Counted from the first letter of the stretch, positions 23,516 to 36,677 are shown. The stretch is 64,000 nt of DNA from Alviniconcha marisindica (GCA_018857735.1 JABMCL010002103.1:973501-1037500), one strand, 5' to 3'. The notes: a model not told the origin generated them from the sequence alone. Program-made: numbers and translations.

Positions 23516-23810
23516 TTAATAATAATAATAAAAATAATAATGGACATTTCCGTATGGCGCATGATCCCTAGCAAGATCTAGGGCACGATGCGCCGTACAA
23601 AAAGCTGCAGAAAAATGTATAAACACATACAATGGACAAAATAAAAAGGTTTCAGGCGATACGACCGCCAAACCACGCAAGAATTTACTCATATAGCAAT
23701 TTTTCAGTAAATAAACGAAATTAATTATATCCGCATTTGAAAACATGAGTTTTTAAGGCTTGCTTGAAAGAAGATGTTGATGGTGAGTGACGAACATCAT
23801 ACGGGTACGG
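23516..23810 (-). mobile_element. LINE 3' UTR, antisense
   Basis: (AAT)n at the left, then 'ggcgcatgatccctagc', 'gccgtacaaaaagctgc', 'ttaaggcttgcttgaaag' and 'gagtgacgaacatcatacg'. A second copy lies at 33476-34000, and both match the orientation of the RT relic at 24.8-25.5 kb. Confidence 0.75.
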
Positions 23811-23956
23811 TGGTAGTGGTAGTGTTGGTGGTAGTGGCGCAACCCGACTGTCTACCTACGCTTGTGGGCGTGCGGCCTCAAGCGTAAATTGACGTAGCCG
23901 AAGTCGCACAGAGTCGCTACTATACCTAAATACCTGCCCCTTCACACAGAAGAGTG

Positions 23957-24183
23957 TGCCGGTTTGGCCTAGCGGTAAGGCGTTAGGTTGGTAAGCGGAA
24001 GGACCTCGGTTCGATACCGCTTCGGCTCTCCTTTCTCTTCAAAAAGGTTGTGGTTTGTGGACACTATCTTGTGACTTTGTCCATCACTTCCTACTGAAAC
24101 ATTAAAATGGCTCTCATCGCTGCCCATCTTAGTGCAGGAATCATTCTGGTGGTGACAGTGTAGCGATAGGTATATAGTCTCCC

Positions 24184-24214
<31 letters not shown>

Positions 24215-24300
24215 ACCTCCATACCCCCTTCCCCCCTCCTCACCGTCCCTAATAAGCCTTATGGTTTCTGTGGACGTTAAGCACCATGTTTACTTATTTA
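23957..24300 (+). mobile_element. tRNA-derived SINE
   Basis: Full-length copy: head TGGCCTAGCGGTAAGGCG, B-box GGTTCGATACC, body, C-homopolymer at about 24183-24214, 3' domain with GTGGACGTTAAGCACC and a short TTAC/TTAT tail. It interrupts an antisense LINE whose 3' UTR is at 23516-23800 and coding relic at 24839-25512. Confidence 0.9.
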
Positions 24301-24834
24301 CAGAGACGGTAACTTGAGAAGGTTCATCCCGTGACAAAGTTTACAAATTTGTCTCAGTTTTGCGGCATCACTGATCAAGTAGTTGTTATGCTCGTAAAGC
24401 TGACAACAAACACGCACTCGGCGGCAACTGGTTACTTCAGTCAGTTACACCCAAGGACCTGTATATATGGGTATATAGGTCCATTGTTGCACCGCAACGG
24501 TCCACCATTTTGATTTTGGATGAATGAATCTATAGGAGTGCATCGTAAAGCTAAAACAGCAATAAAATCAACAAAAGCAACCCAAATTACAATCTCATAC
24601 AAGCATACGATGCTAATCTACAAAGAAAAGTACAAGTTTAATGTTTACATAGCAAAATAAAGTGGAAATGGTCCCTACGAATCCACTGTGGTGAGAATGC
24701 AGCAGTAGACGAAATTTGGTCCATGTGGTAAACAGTCCTCGTAACCTCTGACCTGTGACCTCTGATCCGCACACAAATCGCTGACGTCACACGAGACCAC
24801 TACCACTACCACTACGACCAGCGGTGTACTAACC

Positions 24835-25512
24835 CTCTCTAATGAGTTCCACTGTGTCGGGCCCGTGAAAGAAAAAGCTCATTGTCCCGAAAGGTCTTTG
24901 TTTTTGTGAAAAGGTATGCGGAAGTTTCTGGTGTCAGAAATGGAGCGAGTAAGCTGTCTGGATGGATTGAAGACAGGAGTTCGGCAGAAAGATAGACTGG
25001 GTAACTTTCAGTGAAAGAACTGTAGCACAGAGTTGCGACTTTATACTTGATTCTTGAGACTATTGGTAACCAGTGAAGTTTCTGAAGGAAGGGTTTGATG
25101 TGTTCGTGCTTGCGAGCTTTGAACACAAGTCTGGCTGTAGAATTTTGGACCTTTTGGAGTTTGTCAAGAAGATGTTTTGGAGAACCTGATAGTAGAGAAT
25201 TGAAGTAGTCACTGAAGTTTTGACAAGACAAAAGCAAAGATGAGGGTTTTTGTAGCATCAATAATGAGATAATGACGGATGTAACTAATTCTCCGAATTT
25301 CTATCAGTGTAGGCAGATCTGCCGCAGATGGTGACATGCTTCTCCATGGACAGATTGTTAGAGAGTGTTACGCCCAGATTTTTTGCCTGCATGGAAAACA
25401 GAATATGAGTGTCTCCTATCTGAATGGAGGCCGGTTGGGTGAGGGTTTGGGAGAGAGGTTCTGTTTTTACTTGCTGTCCGTAACATGTCAGGCCGACATC
25501 CGCTGAGGACAT
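24835..25512 (-). mobile_element. LINE coding relic, antisense
   Basis: Minus-strand frames read AKNLGVTLSNNLSMEKHV, then LLDKLQKVQNSTARLVFK, HIKPFLQKLHWLPIVSRI and KYKVATLCY, a CR1/L2-like RT C-terminus with frameshifts. Its 3' UTR is the block at 23516-23800, now separated by SINE and unrelated sequence. Confidence 0.82.
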
Positions 25513-25883
25513 TCAATAAAAAATTTACATCGCAGTGTCATGATGGTATGTCAGTTCTGCTCACACGGGACCCGGCTTGGCCTATCGGTAATTAGTTTAA
25601 ACAAAGTTTGAAGGCTGCATGCATTCGTGAGGTGTGGCTACTGTTTATCTGAACAGTGTGTCAGCGCGAAGGGCGGTGGCTCGCATAGCCAGGTGATGAC
25701 GTCGGTGGGGCTTGATGTCCTCGCGGACTCATGTCGCCAGTGCTGACATAAATTATTAGGCCGGACCGCCGCGTCATACCGGCGGCCGGCGGCCAGGATG
25801 CAGTGACTTCGTTATATTCCGGCCCGTCCGCTGTAAGGAATTGTGTGGTGTATCAGGACTGGGACTGTAGAAACTATTTTTAT

Positions 25884-26228
25884 ATAGTAAGTAAACATGG
25901 CGCTTAACGTCCACAGAAACCGTACCCCGGCTTATTAGGGACGGGGAGAAGGGGGGAAAAAGGGGGTATGGAGGTGGGGGGGGGGGGGGGGAGAGGGAGA
26001 TTATATACCTATCGCTACACTATCACCACCAGAATGACTTCTGCTGTATTAAGGTGGGCAGCGATGAGAGCCATTTTAATGTTTCAGCAGGAAGTGATGG
26101 ACAAAGTCACAAGACAGCGTCCACAAACCACAACCTTTTTGAAGAGAAAGGAGAGCCGAAGCGGTATCGAACCGAGGTCCTTCCGCTTACCAGCCTAACG
26201 CCTTACCGCTAGGCCAAACCGGCTCACT
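25884..26228 (-). mobile_element. tRNA-derived SINE with target-site duplication
   Basis: Antisense full-length copy: tail (gtaagtaaac) at the left and tRNA-like head ending ggccaaaccggctc at the right. Flanked by CTATTTTTAT at 25874-25883 and 26229-26238. A G-homopolymer at 25976-25991 is the family's internal C-run. Confidence 0.92.
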
Positions 26229-26514
26229 CTATTTTTATTCGTATGCGAGCGGCTTTTAGCGACTGTTCCTCGGCAGTCAGCGTTCTGTTGGAACATTTTG
26301 TTGTTCACGTCACTTCGATGCCCGGCGGATGGCGGCGCCAACTGACTCTTAATATATTGCTTCAGCAACTGAGAACAACTAGTTTAATCATGGTAACAGA
26401 TAACTTGAAAAGTGAACTAATCGGCAATGCAGTATTGAAGAAAAGAGCGAGAGATGCCACTGAGAATACGTATTATTTTTACTATATGATATAGTCAATA
26501 ATGCGTTGAATCGT

Positions 26515-26690
26515 AGACGTCTCATAGTTCAGGAGCTGTGTGAGAGTCGAGGTGGCCGTCCTGGGCTGTCCGTCCTAACGAGCCTTCTGGTTTCCGTGGA
26601 CGTAGAGCTATATTGAACCATGCTTCGGCATTGGTCTCAGCTTGTCCCTAATATGTCAACTGACATCTGAGGACATTAAGCAATACTACC
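26515..26690 (+). mobile_element. Third SINE-like element
   Basis: Begins near 'ggagctgtgtgagagtcg', carries 'gtcctaacgagccttctg' and 'gtttccgtggacgtagagc', ends 'ttgtccctaatatgtcaac'. Antisense copies at 40.05-40.39 kb share all parts, defining the family. Again it contains the GTGGACGT domain. Confidence 0.62.
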
Positions 26691-26935
26691 TACCTAATCG
26701 TAGACGTCACTATGATCTGAGCCGTGAGCGAAACGAAAGTAAAGTCTTTGTTTCTGCATCTGTATTTTATTTTTTTCTGTATTGAAACCTTGGAGACTGC
26801 TTTAACATTTAAAATGTGCTGAGTGTCACCAAAGATCAGTGACTTTCATGGCAGAGCTCATCAGCTGGTGGCTGCTGCTTGAGTCCAAGTCGGTCAGTCA
26901 GTCTTGCCTGCAGCAGCAGAAACGTCACAGCCCCG

Positions 26936-27350
26936 GCAACAAAAAGTGACTGACTTGGCGTGTGAGGCCCCAGTTAAACTGAACTGAATATAATTATCCT
27001 CCGGAAACAAAAAGTGACTGACTTGGCGTGTGAGGCCCAAGTTGGGCTAAACTGAACTGAATATAATTATCCTCCGGCAACAAAAAGTGACTGACTTGGC
27101 GTGTGAGGCCCCAGTTAAACTGAGCTGAATATAATTAGGCCCCGGAAACAAAAAGTGACTGACTTGGCGTGTGAGGCCCCAGTTAAACTGAGCTGAATAT
27201 AATTAGGCCCCGGAAACAAAAAGTGACTGACTTGGCGTGTGAGGCCCCAGTTAAACTGAGCTGAATATAATTATGCCCCGGCAACAAAAAGTGACTGACT
27301 TGGCGTGTGAGGCCCCAGTTAAACTGAGCTGAATATATTTATGCTCGCAA
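26936..27350. repeat. 68-bp tandem repeat, six copies
   Basis: 'aaaaagtgactgacttggcg' recurs at 26941, 27009, 27082, 27150, 27218 and 27286: a 68-bp period with a single 5-bp insertion in copy 2. GC content and CpG are higher than in the flanks. No coding potential seen. Confidence 0.95.
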
Positions 27351-27812
27351 GGCCGGGCAACTATAAGGCAGCCTCTGCATCCAAAAGTCCGTCATTACAA
27401 GGAGATAAATTAGCAACAGAGAAACAATATTTCGAGAAGACATTCCTCGCCTAACCATAGTGAAATCATATGATTTTCCAAGCGCCGCATTTGGACGCCG
27501 CGAGTGTTTAGTGCTTCAACGAGAACAAGCATTCATTTATTCATAGTAACAGATAGAAACTGAATTAACTACACGCTACAGTGACGTAGTGACGTCACCT
27601 GGATGAGTCGTGACCGCAGACATTGTATAATAGAGACTGCTCAAGGGCCAAAAGAGTTGCGTCCCCATGAACATACTCCCTTTGGAGCGATGTCAAATGG
27701 TGTTTGTTCTGTAATAATCAGCTGAATTACTCCGATTGGAGCCAAGATCTTATATAAGTAAATACCCCCCAAAACTATGAATTTGAAAGGGTTCTCTGCT
27801 TTAAACAAAACC

Positions 27813-27862
<50 letters not shown>

Positions 27863-27864
<2 letters not shown>

Positions 27865-28147
27865 GCCTTATTTACTGGTTGTATGCGCATAATGTATAAC
27901 TGAGTGTTGTGTGCATGTGTGCATATGGCGCTGTGAACACGCTGTTTTGTGTGGAAATTCTCATATTTCACGTTTCACTCACTCATTCATGCTTATAATT
28001 ATGTATATAAATGATGCCTCATTCATGCCTAAAATTATGTATATAAATGATGCCTGTCATTCTATATTTACTCATCAGTAGCTTAGCAAGGACTAGTTGT
28101 TAGACAGGTTTTTGACTAAACAATCCTTGTAAAATAAAGTTTTCGAG

Positions 28148-28217
<70 letters not shown>
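27863..28217 (+). mobile_element. Dispersed element with (TC)n tail
   Basis: Runs 'ttatttactggttgtatg', 'cgctgtgaacacgctg', 'cactcactcattcatgc', 'aaggactagttgttag', 'ccttgtaaaataaag' and 'ttttcgagttcg' into (TC)n. Its reverse complement recurs at 31262-30905, so it is a mobile unit, not a single-copy sequence. Confidence 0.7.
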
Positions 28218-28219
<2 letters not shown>

Positions 28220-28369
28220 CTACCTACGCTTGTGCGCGTGCCTCAAGCGTAACTTGAAGGGGCCACCTCCTCTTCAGTCTCGGCTGACAGCGGCAGGTGC
28301 GCGGCCACAGCAGGCCATGAAGCGTGCGGCCTTGGCCGTTCCCTTGAGGGCGACACGGCGTGCTGTGGG

Positions 28370-28620
28370 TCGTCTTGGTGCCCTACACCCAGGCCCGACT
28401 CAAAGTCGGTCCCTGGCCTGGGGACGGCGTGGTGTGGGTCGTCTTGGTGCCCCACACCCAAGCCCGACTCAAAGTCGGTCCCTGTCCTGGGCACGGCGTG
28501 GTGTGAGTCGTCTTGGTGCCCCATATCCAGGCCCGACTCAAAGTCGGTCCCTGTCCTGGGTACGGGGCGGTGTGGGTCGTCTCGGTGGTGCCCTACATCC
28601 AGGCCCGACTCAAAGTCAGC
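28370..28620. repeat. 65-68-bp repeat with a hairpin in every copy
   Basis: Four copies of 'ggtcgtcttggtgcccca' plus 'caggcccgactcaaagtcgg'. CCGACT-CAA-AGTCGG forms a perfect 6-bp stem with a 3-base loop in the first three; the last reads 'agtcag'. Confidence 0.9.
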
Positions 28621-29227
28621 CCCAGCAATTCACCATAACCTGCACCTCTTTGCTTTCTATTGTAGTTGTACATTATTTTCACAGCTGCATATTGTCCAGC
28701 TTGGACATGCTACAGATGTGATCTGCACTGAGATCTGTACTAAGAAGTTGGCTTATTTACTGTAATTTCATTTTCCTTAATTTTTACAGCTTGTTTCTGA
28801 TCATCACAAATATGAAGTTAGGTTTTGTTTGCCTCCAAAAAGTTCAGTTAACATATTTGAGACAGCTTAACTCAACAGGAAACAATTTAAATCTTTATTG
28901 TTTAAAGTGGACACCAAGCAAAACAAAGAAACTAAAAAATCACGGTTAAAAGAACAAGCAGGCTGGCTCCAACATGAGAAGCTCAAATCCAAAGCAAGAA
29001 AGTACTTATGATGCACAATACCAATACTGATACTTAGTGACAGAGCAACAATAAGCAGCCGGAAATATAAATATTTGCACGTTCTGTACATTTCAGGCCA
29101 ACTTGTGACTGAATTGGGTCCCCTTTAAAGCATTTTTTCTCCAGTTTATGTTGAAATTTGAGTAAGAGGTGACTTCTGTTGTTTACCAAAAATATACTTC
29201 GATAAATAGACAGCAGTATATTGGGTC

Positions 29228-29229
<2 letters not shown>

Positions 29230-29292
<63 letters not shown>

Positions 29293-29296
29293 TGTA
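29230..29296. repeat. (TG)n microsatellite
   Basis: About 67 bp. Flanks 28621-29229 and 29488-29939 have no recognised feature. Confidence 0.95.
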
Positions 29297-29437
29297 ATGT
29301 ATGTGTGTGCGTTTTTTTGATTTTGTTTGTTTGTTTGTTTTTGAATACATAATGAACCTTACCAAGTCCACAGTGTTTGCTGCAATGAAAAAATGATATA
29401 CTTTGTAAAGGTAATCCCTGAATCATACACGTGTAGT

Positions 29438-29487
29438 TTTTACACTTCTGGGCCTAGAACTGCAGTTCTAGGCCCAGAAGTGTAAAA
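29438..29487. repeat. Perfect 50-bp palindrome
   Basis: TTTTACACTTCTGGGCCTAG.. mirrors exactly around a central CTGCAG with no spacer; imperfect pairing continues a few bases outward (gtgtag / ctatac). It could extrude as a cruciform or fold as an RNA hairpin. Confidence 0.95.
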
Positions 29488-29939
29488 GCTATACTATATT
29501 ATCAGTGCACTATACTTATATTTACCGTAACAACAACAAATCACAAAATTCGAACTTTTTCAAAAAGCTCATTATGATACACCCCATATAATTCGCTTGC
29601 GTATAGTCTCACACACCACGACAGGCAAGAACAGTACTGAAGATTTCAACAGATAATCACTTCAGTCCTTGTCATTCACATCAACTGCTCGGGTCGACCA
29701 AAACCAGACATTATCAGCACTTGGGGGGCATTTTATTTCACGGTGTCGGGGTACGAATGACTAGGGTTGATCACTTTGGCGATTGCTTCGTACGGGTCAG
29801 ACCAGTTAATCGGCTCTTTTCTTGCAAATATCCAACCTTCAGTCAAATGTCCAGTTTATCCACGTACTTTCCTTTCTCTTTGGCCTTTTACTCCGCCATA
29901 ATACTGACCTACTATACACTCAATCTGCGCTCCGGCCAC

Positions 29940-30060
29940 AACTCTACCACTTACAAGATGGCGACCGCGGCGTATGCTTCCAACATGGCGGCGTAGCGAC
30001 AAACGTGACGTCGGCACTCAGAAACCAATTATCGAAGTCAGGACGACACGGCTGCTGAAG
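29940..30060 (-). promoter_or_regulatory. CpG- and YY1-motif-rich promoter candidate
   Basis: Two copies of the YY1 core on the minus strand, GCCGCCATGTTGG (about 29990-29978) and GTCGCCATCTTG (about 29965-29954), plus a palindromic CRE-like TGACGTC at 30006-30012, in a locally CpG-rich stretch. YY1 sites over the start codon are typical of TATA-less housekeeping promoters. A further CCGCCATCTTGG lies at 30256-30267. Function is inferred. Confidence 0.35.
29955..29986 (-). CDS. Candidate first coding exon of ALDH4A1
   Basis: On the minus strand a strong initiation context (GCCGCCATGTTGG) opens the codons MLEAYAAVAI plus two bases, followed at once by a GTAAGT donor. The exon ends in phase 2, the phase needed by the exon starting at 14966 (one leading base), and the join would read [22 protein letters not shown], abbreviated here, a plausible short organelle leader. 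The match is only phase and position, about 15 kb from the next exon, so it could be chance or another gene. Confidence 0.33.
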
Positions 30061-30904
30061 CAGACGACATCAGCTAATAACCAAGTAGGCGGTCGGAAAT
30101 TCCTGGGGCATTTTAAGTGCTATTCTGGGTCACAAATATCATCAGTATGATCCAGATAGAAATTTGCAACTGAAAAATGAGTCTGATCACATTAATTTTG
30201 TACTTTCCGTATACGTATGATCTAGATCTAGTTTCCGAGTAACACGTGCACGCTTCCGCCATCTTGGTTGAGTGGAATGGTGGTATTTTTTCTATAGTGC
30301 ACCATACATGTCAAAACTGACTTTTCCTATTTTAAACGTTATTTAAAAAATCAATATTAATTTTCACAGGCAACAAAAACGTTGCGGCTTGCACTTCATT
30401 GATTCATCAAGCATATCACAACTACAAGATTCAGTGACTCATTTGCTTCTATTCAAAATGTCAAACTGATTTGTCTAACAAGTTCACTTATTGCGTTCGG
30501 AGTTTGGCGAGCACGGGCTGGCGCGTGGGCCTGCGCAATAAACTAAGTGACGTCATTACAAATGGTTCTGTTTTAAATGGAGTCAAAAGAACGAATCAGA
30601 CATAGGCTTGTGATTTAATAACTTTGTTTTGATGTTGTACTGGATGCGTCGTCAGTTGTAAATAAGTAAAATGTTAATACTGAGATAATGTGCTTATTAT
30701 TGGCTATTTTGACTTGGTTGTGTTCACTTTTGACTGTGTTGTGTGATCCATCTATTGTGATTTGGTGACTTGTGTTTAGAGTTGTAGTTGGTGCTGCAAG
30801 TGACGCAGTCGGTTGGTGACTGTGTAGCAGTAGGTTGGTGACTTTGGTCAGCGGTGGCTTGGAGACTTTGGTCAGCGGTGGATCAAGTTGAGACAGACAG
30901 ACAG

Positions 30905-30945
30905 ACAGAGAGAACTCGAACTCGAAAACTTTAATACTCAAGGGG

Positions 30946-31015
<70 letters not shown>

Positions 31016-31262
31016 TCAAACTCGAAAATTTTATTTTACAAGGATTGTAGTTTAGGTTCTGTCAAAAACCTAACAACTAGTCCTTGCTAATCTACTGCTG
31101 AGTGGATATCAAAGTACAGGCATTATTTATATATACATATAGGCATGAATGAGTGAGTGAAACGTTATACATGATAATTTCCACACAAACATAGCGTGTT
31201 CACAGCGTCAGATGAACATACATCATTCAGTTACATATTATGAGCATACAACCAGCAAATAA
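30905..31262 (-). mobile_element. Dispersed element with (GA)n, antisense copy
   Basis: Same parts as 27863-28217 in reverse order: (GA)n, 'aactcgaaaattttatt', 'caactagtccttgcta', 'gaatgagtgagtgaaac', 'agcgtgttcacagcg', 'cataccaaccagc'-like end. A second copy of the terminal 'actcgaactcgaaaac' precedes the (GA)n. Confidence 0.7.
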
Positions 31263-32000
31263 ACCAGCAGAACATCTGAGAGAGAGGGGGGGGGGAGGGG
31301 GGAATGAAGCAATTTCCCGTCATAATTCATAGGCGAAATGGTGAAAAAAAATATCCTTGACACATGTTGACGAATAAGGAATAGGCTAGAGGCAAAGAGG
31401 TCAGAGGTCAAACGGGAGCTGTGTGTTAGTGTTGTTGATCGCTTTTGTCGCCAAATATGCATAACAAATGCTGTCTCAGTTCGCCAAGATCAAGCAAGCA
31501 GCCCCAGAGCGCTGTGAAAAAGGGCAGGCCTACTTTACAATGTCGGCCAGTTCTGCAGGAGGAAGCAACATGACTGTGGACTGCCTCCAATCCTGCCCGG
31601 TGTCCGCCGCGCCTCCTCTTAAAAATAAATAAAAAAAATAAAATAAAATAAAATAAATCCCTTTTGAGTTTGATTATTGATTGGCAGCCTATTATCGATG
31701 TGAAATGCCATTTTCAGGGAACAACATGTTATTGTATTTTATATGAATACGTTGACCTAAGAAGTGACTGTTCAACAACAAAGCCGACGCAGTCTCTTGA
31801 CCTACAACACCTTCAGCCAATGAAATAGCTGCGTCCTGGACCCAGAGGCAAAATTGTGACCTGTTCAGAAGGTATAAAACAGGTTCCGTGTCGCTAGTCT
31901 TCTGCAGGGCTACGAGAGAAGACAGAAAACAACCAATCGGAAACTCCTTTGTGGTGAACTGATCAGGAAGCACAAAGCAAAAGGTACGCTCTTTTCTGTG
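31263..32000. other. Unassigned stretch
   Basis: A G-rich patch (31287-31301), A-rich 'aaataaaataaaa' (31625-31660) and a minus-strand frame without similarity (32057-31692). No gene recognised. Confidence 0.5.
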
Positions 32001-32425
32001 CTGTGTATTTGATGTCGGTATTAATTTTGTACGTCGTTTGGTTTCTGTGCTATACATTTGATGACAGTATTTGTATGTCCTTTAGTTTTTGTGCTGTATA
32101 TTTGATGTCAGTGTTTGTAGCCCTATGTCGTTTAGCTTCTGTGCTATATATTTGACGTCAATGTTTGTATGTCGTTTAGTTTTTGTGCTGTATATCTGAC
32201 GCCAATGTCTGTGTGTTGTTTAGTTTTTGTGCTGTATAACTGATGTCAGTGTCTGTGTGATGTTTAGTTTTTGTGTATTATATTTGATGTCAGTGTGATG
32301 TTTAGTTTTTGTGCTATATATTTGATGTCAGTGTCTGTGTGATGTTTAGTTTTTGTGCATTATATTTTATGTCAGTGTGATGTTTAGTTTTTGTCCTATA
32401 TATTTGATGTCAGTGTCTGTGTGAA
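32000..32425. repeat. About 40-bp minisatellite, roughly ten copies
   Basis: Unit near 'tttagtttttgtgctatat' plus 'atttgatgtcagtgtctgtgtgatg', with deletions in several copies. Confidence 0.88.
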
Positions 32426-32604
32426 ATTTAGTTTCCAACAGTGTTGCTCTACACTCAAGCCGAAACGTTAAGCAGGTCGATTTTGAAAGAAGCGTTTCAA
32501 ATTTTACTTCATATCTATCATACTAAGCCTTAAATGCAGAAAAAAGAAACATACTGTTATAACATAACAACTACAACAAAAACCCGCAGACAGTAAACAT
32601 TAAC

Positions 32605-33115
32605 AATAATAATAATGTGCATTTATCATGCGCTCATCAACGCCCTGAGCGCTCACATGATACATATGAACCTAAATACGATACTCTATGCACATGTAGA
32701 GCACAGTCCAACCAAAACAATTTACATAAAGTATTACACACACACACACACACACGCAGCACGCACGCACGCACTCACGCAACGCACGCACGCACGCACG
32801 CACGCACCCCCCCCCCCCCCCCACACACACACACACACACACACTGACTGTAGCAGAAGCAGGGTACTGATATTAGTTGGGGCGGAAATACTATGAGAAG
32901 AGGAAGGTTTTCAGTTTGGCTTTAAAAGATGACAGGGTTGAACAGTGTCTAAGGTCTTGTGGGAGTGAATTCCAAATGTGGGGTCAAAAGCAAGAGCAAG
33001 TGCGAAAGCCATGAGTCTTACGTTTGTATTGTTGGATTTTCAGCATGCGGGTATCAGAAGAGGAGCGTAGTGTACGAGAAGGAGTGTAGACATGTAGCAG
33101 TTGAATAGCATTGCC
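32605..33115 (-). mobile_element. LINE 3' end, antisense copy of the 41.5-kb family
   Basis: Starts with (AAT)n, then 'gtgcatttatcatgcgc', 'cgccctgagcgctcac', a CA/CACG microsatellite at 32735-32845 where the family has (TG)n, then 'agaagaggaaggttttcag' and 'ttccaaatgtggggtc', the reverse complement of the IWNS coding region. So the microsatellite is part of the element's 3' UTR. Confidence 0.85.
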
Positions 33116-33475
33116 TGATGTTCCAAACCATTATAGGCCCACATAAACTGCACAAAAATGAATGTGTTAACAACCGGATTTAACCCCTTCACTGACATGA
33201 TGTCACTTGAAAACAACCAATAATAGTGAGAAATTTCAAATCCTTTTTGTTTTCTTTTTTGCACTGGCATGTAAAAGGATAATCATGAAAACGCAAAACA
33301 TTGAAAGTACATGTTATAGGACCGGAAAATATACTGTTTGTAGTCACGTCCGTGCATCTTTCAGCCCAGAACCTTTACTGGCTGTGGCACTGAAGGGGTT
33401 AAATTAGGTGACGTTACATATATGGCCGTTCAGAAACATTACCTCCCTAGCACGTAAAGTTTGCTCCCGTAAATT

Positions 33476-33781
33476 GTAATAATAATAATAATGGACATTT
33501 CTATGGCGCATGATCCCTAGCAAGATCTAGGGCACAATGCGCCGTACAAAAAGCTGCAGAAAAATGTATAAACACATACAATGGACAATAAAAATAATAA
33601 TTTTAAAATGGTTTCGGCCATACGACCGCCAACCACGCAAGAATTTACATACAGCAATTTCAGTAAATAAACCAAAGTTGTCAGTAACCAAACATGACCA
33701 AACTTTGATTTTAGCACACATATATGATACAAGTAGATATACTGCAAATACAAAAATGTACAGCGGGATATTGCAAAACAC

Positions 33782-33850
<69 letters not shown>

Positions 33851-34010
33851 GTGGGGTGGGGGTGGGGGTATTAATTATATGCCGATTTGAAGAGATGAAT
33901 TTTTAAGGCTTGCTTCAAAGAAGATGTTGATACTGAGTGACGAACATCATACGGTAACGAGTTCCACTGTGTCGAGCCGTAAAGTGCAGCCGTAAAGTCT
34001 GTAGCCGTAA
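33476..34010 (-). mobile_element. LINE 3' UTR, second antisense copy
   Basis: Same order as 23516-23810, about 90 percent alike by eye, with a long (CA)n at 33783-33846 inserted at the 'aattatat' position and the start of the coding end 'acgagttccactgtgtcg' also present. Truncated just before the small-peptide candidate. Confidence 0.78.
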
Positions 34011-34073
34011 AGTGTGTCACCTACCCGTGACGTGTGCCTTTGACCCGTGACGTGAGTGTGGTTTAACTGTCAG

Positions 34074-35356
<1,283 letters not shown>

Positions 35357-35489
35357 TCATTGCGGTGAGTCAGAGAGACCTGTTAGGTCACAGTCTTTGG
35401 GCGCTGATGGAACCATGCCACACTTTGACCCAGCCGGTGCAATGAACGTATCACCCGTTTCACCCTACGTTTTCTTGTGGATCTTAAAA

Positions 35490-35570
35490 GAACAACTCAT
35501 CATGGGGTGGGAAAGAACAACTCATCATGGGGTGGGAAAGAACAACTCATCATGGGGTGGGAAAGATTCA
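35490..35570. repeat. 25-bp tandem repeat, three copies
   Basis: 'gaacaactcatcatggggtg' plus 'ggaaa', identical copies, directly after the small-peptide candidate. Confidence 0.93.
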
Positions 35571-35579
35571 CTGTTCATC

Positions 35580-36245
35580 AAACAACAGCAACCCGAAAAC
35601 AGATAACTTAGGACAATTCACCACAAAAACCAAAAGACAACAAAAACAACATCAGCTAACCGAAAACCGATAACCTACGATAATGCACCACCAAACAACA
35701 ACAACCAACAAGAAACAGAAAGCCAATAACCTAGAACAATTCACCACCAAACAGCAACAAACAACAACAAACAGAAAACAGTAAACATACAATTCACCAC
35801 CAAACAACAACAACAAACAGGAAACCTATAACCCAGGACAATGCACCACCAAACAACAACAACCAACAAGAAACAGAAAGCCAATAACCTAGAACAATTC
35901 ACCACCAAACAGCAACAAACAACAACAAACAGAAAACAGTAAACATACAATTCACCACCAAACAACAACAACAAACAGGAAACCTATAACCCAGGACAAT
36001 TCACCACCAAACAACAACAAACAGAAAGCCAATAACCTAGAACAATTCACCACCAAACAGCAATAAACAACAACAAACAGAAAACAGTAAACATACAATT
36101 CACCACCAAACAACAACAAAAAACAACAACAACAAACAGAAAAACTATAACCCAGGACAATTCACCACCAAACAACAACAAACAGAAAGCCTACGATAAT
36201 TCAACGCCGTACAGTTCACCACCAAAGAACAACAAATAACAGCAA
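35580..36245. repeat. A/C-rich higher-order tandem repeat
   Basis: Units of 'aattcaccaccaaacaacaac' type joined into a longer period of about 120-125 bp: 35815-35935 nearly repeats 35690-35810. Confidence 0.88.
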
Positions 36246-36274
36246 CAACCAAAAAACTAGTAACCGAGGACAAT

Positions 36275-36530
36275 AACAATAACAATATACTTGATGAATC
36301 CCAGTGGGAAATTAAAGCTGTCGTTCGATCGCACAACAAAGAACATAATTCTAAATCATGAACCACACGCACATACACACTCTTAGCAATACGCCCCTTT
36401 TCTCTCAATTCTGCATAGACTAATTCACCACCAGTGACCGCCACCCAGTGACCCTGAGCCATCCTGGCTATATGCTCGCGCTCTGCATGTGTGTATGATT
36501 CACTGCAAAGAATGTCACAGTGAAACACGC
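36275..36530 (-). mobile_element. Retroelement 3' end with (TTATTG)n tail
   Basis: Antisense: 'ctgggattcatcaagtat' followed by ATTGTTATTGTTATTG, a usual non-LTR tail, preceded by about 220 bp of open sequence of unknown coding origin. No other copy in the window. Confidence 0.4.
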
Positions 36531-36675
36531 TCGTTCCGCCCGTGGTGAAAGGCTGTTTTTTGTTTGTTTGTTTGTCCGATGGTGAATAGTCCTAGACCCG
36601 TGTTGGAAGCGCACATAGTTTTGCCTTCATTCAGTTTGAACGTCGAGATTTTATAAACTGAGCCGGACGTGTCAG

Positions 36676-36677
<2 letters not shown>

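Noticed and set aside
36145..36528. 127-codon minus-strand ORF as a gene
   Set aside because: Ends in the (TTATTG)n tail of a retroelement and continues into an A/C-rich repeat.
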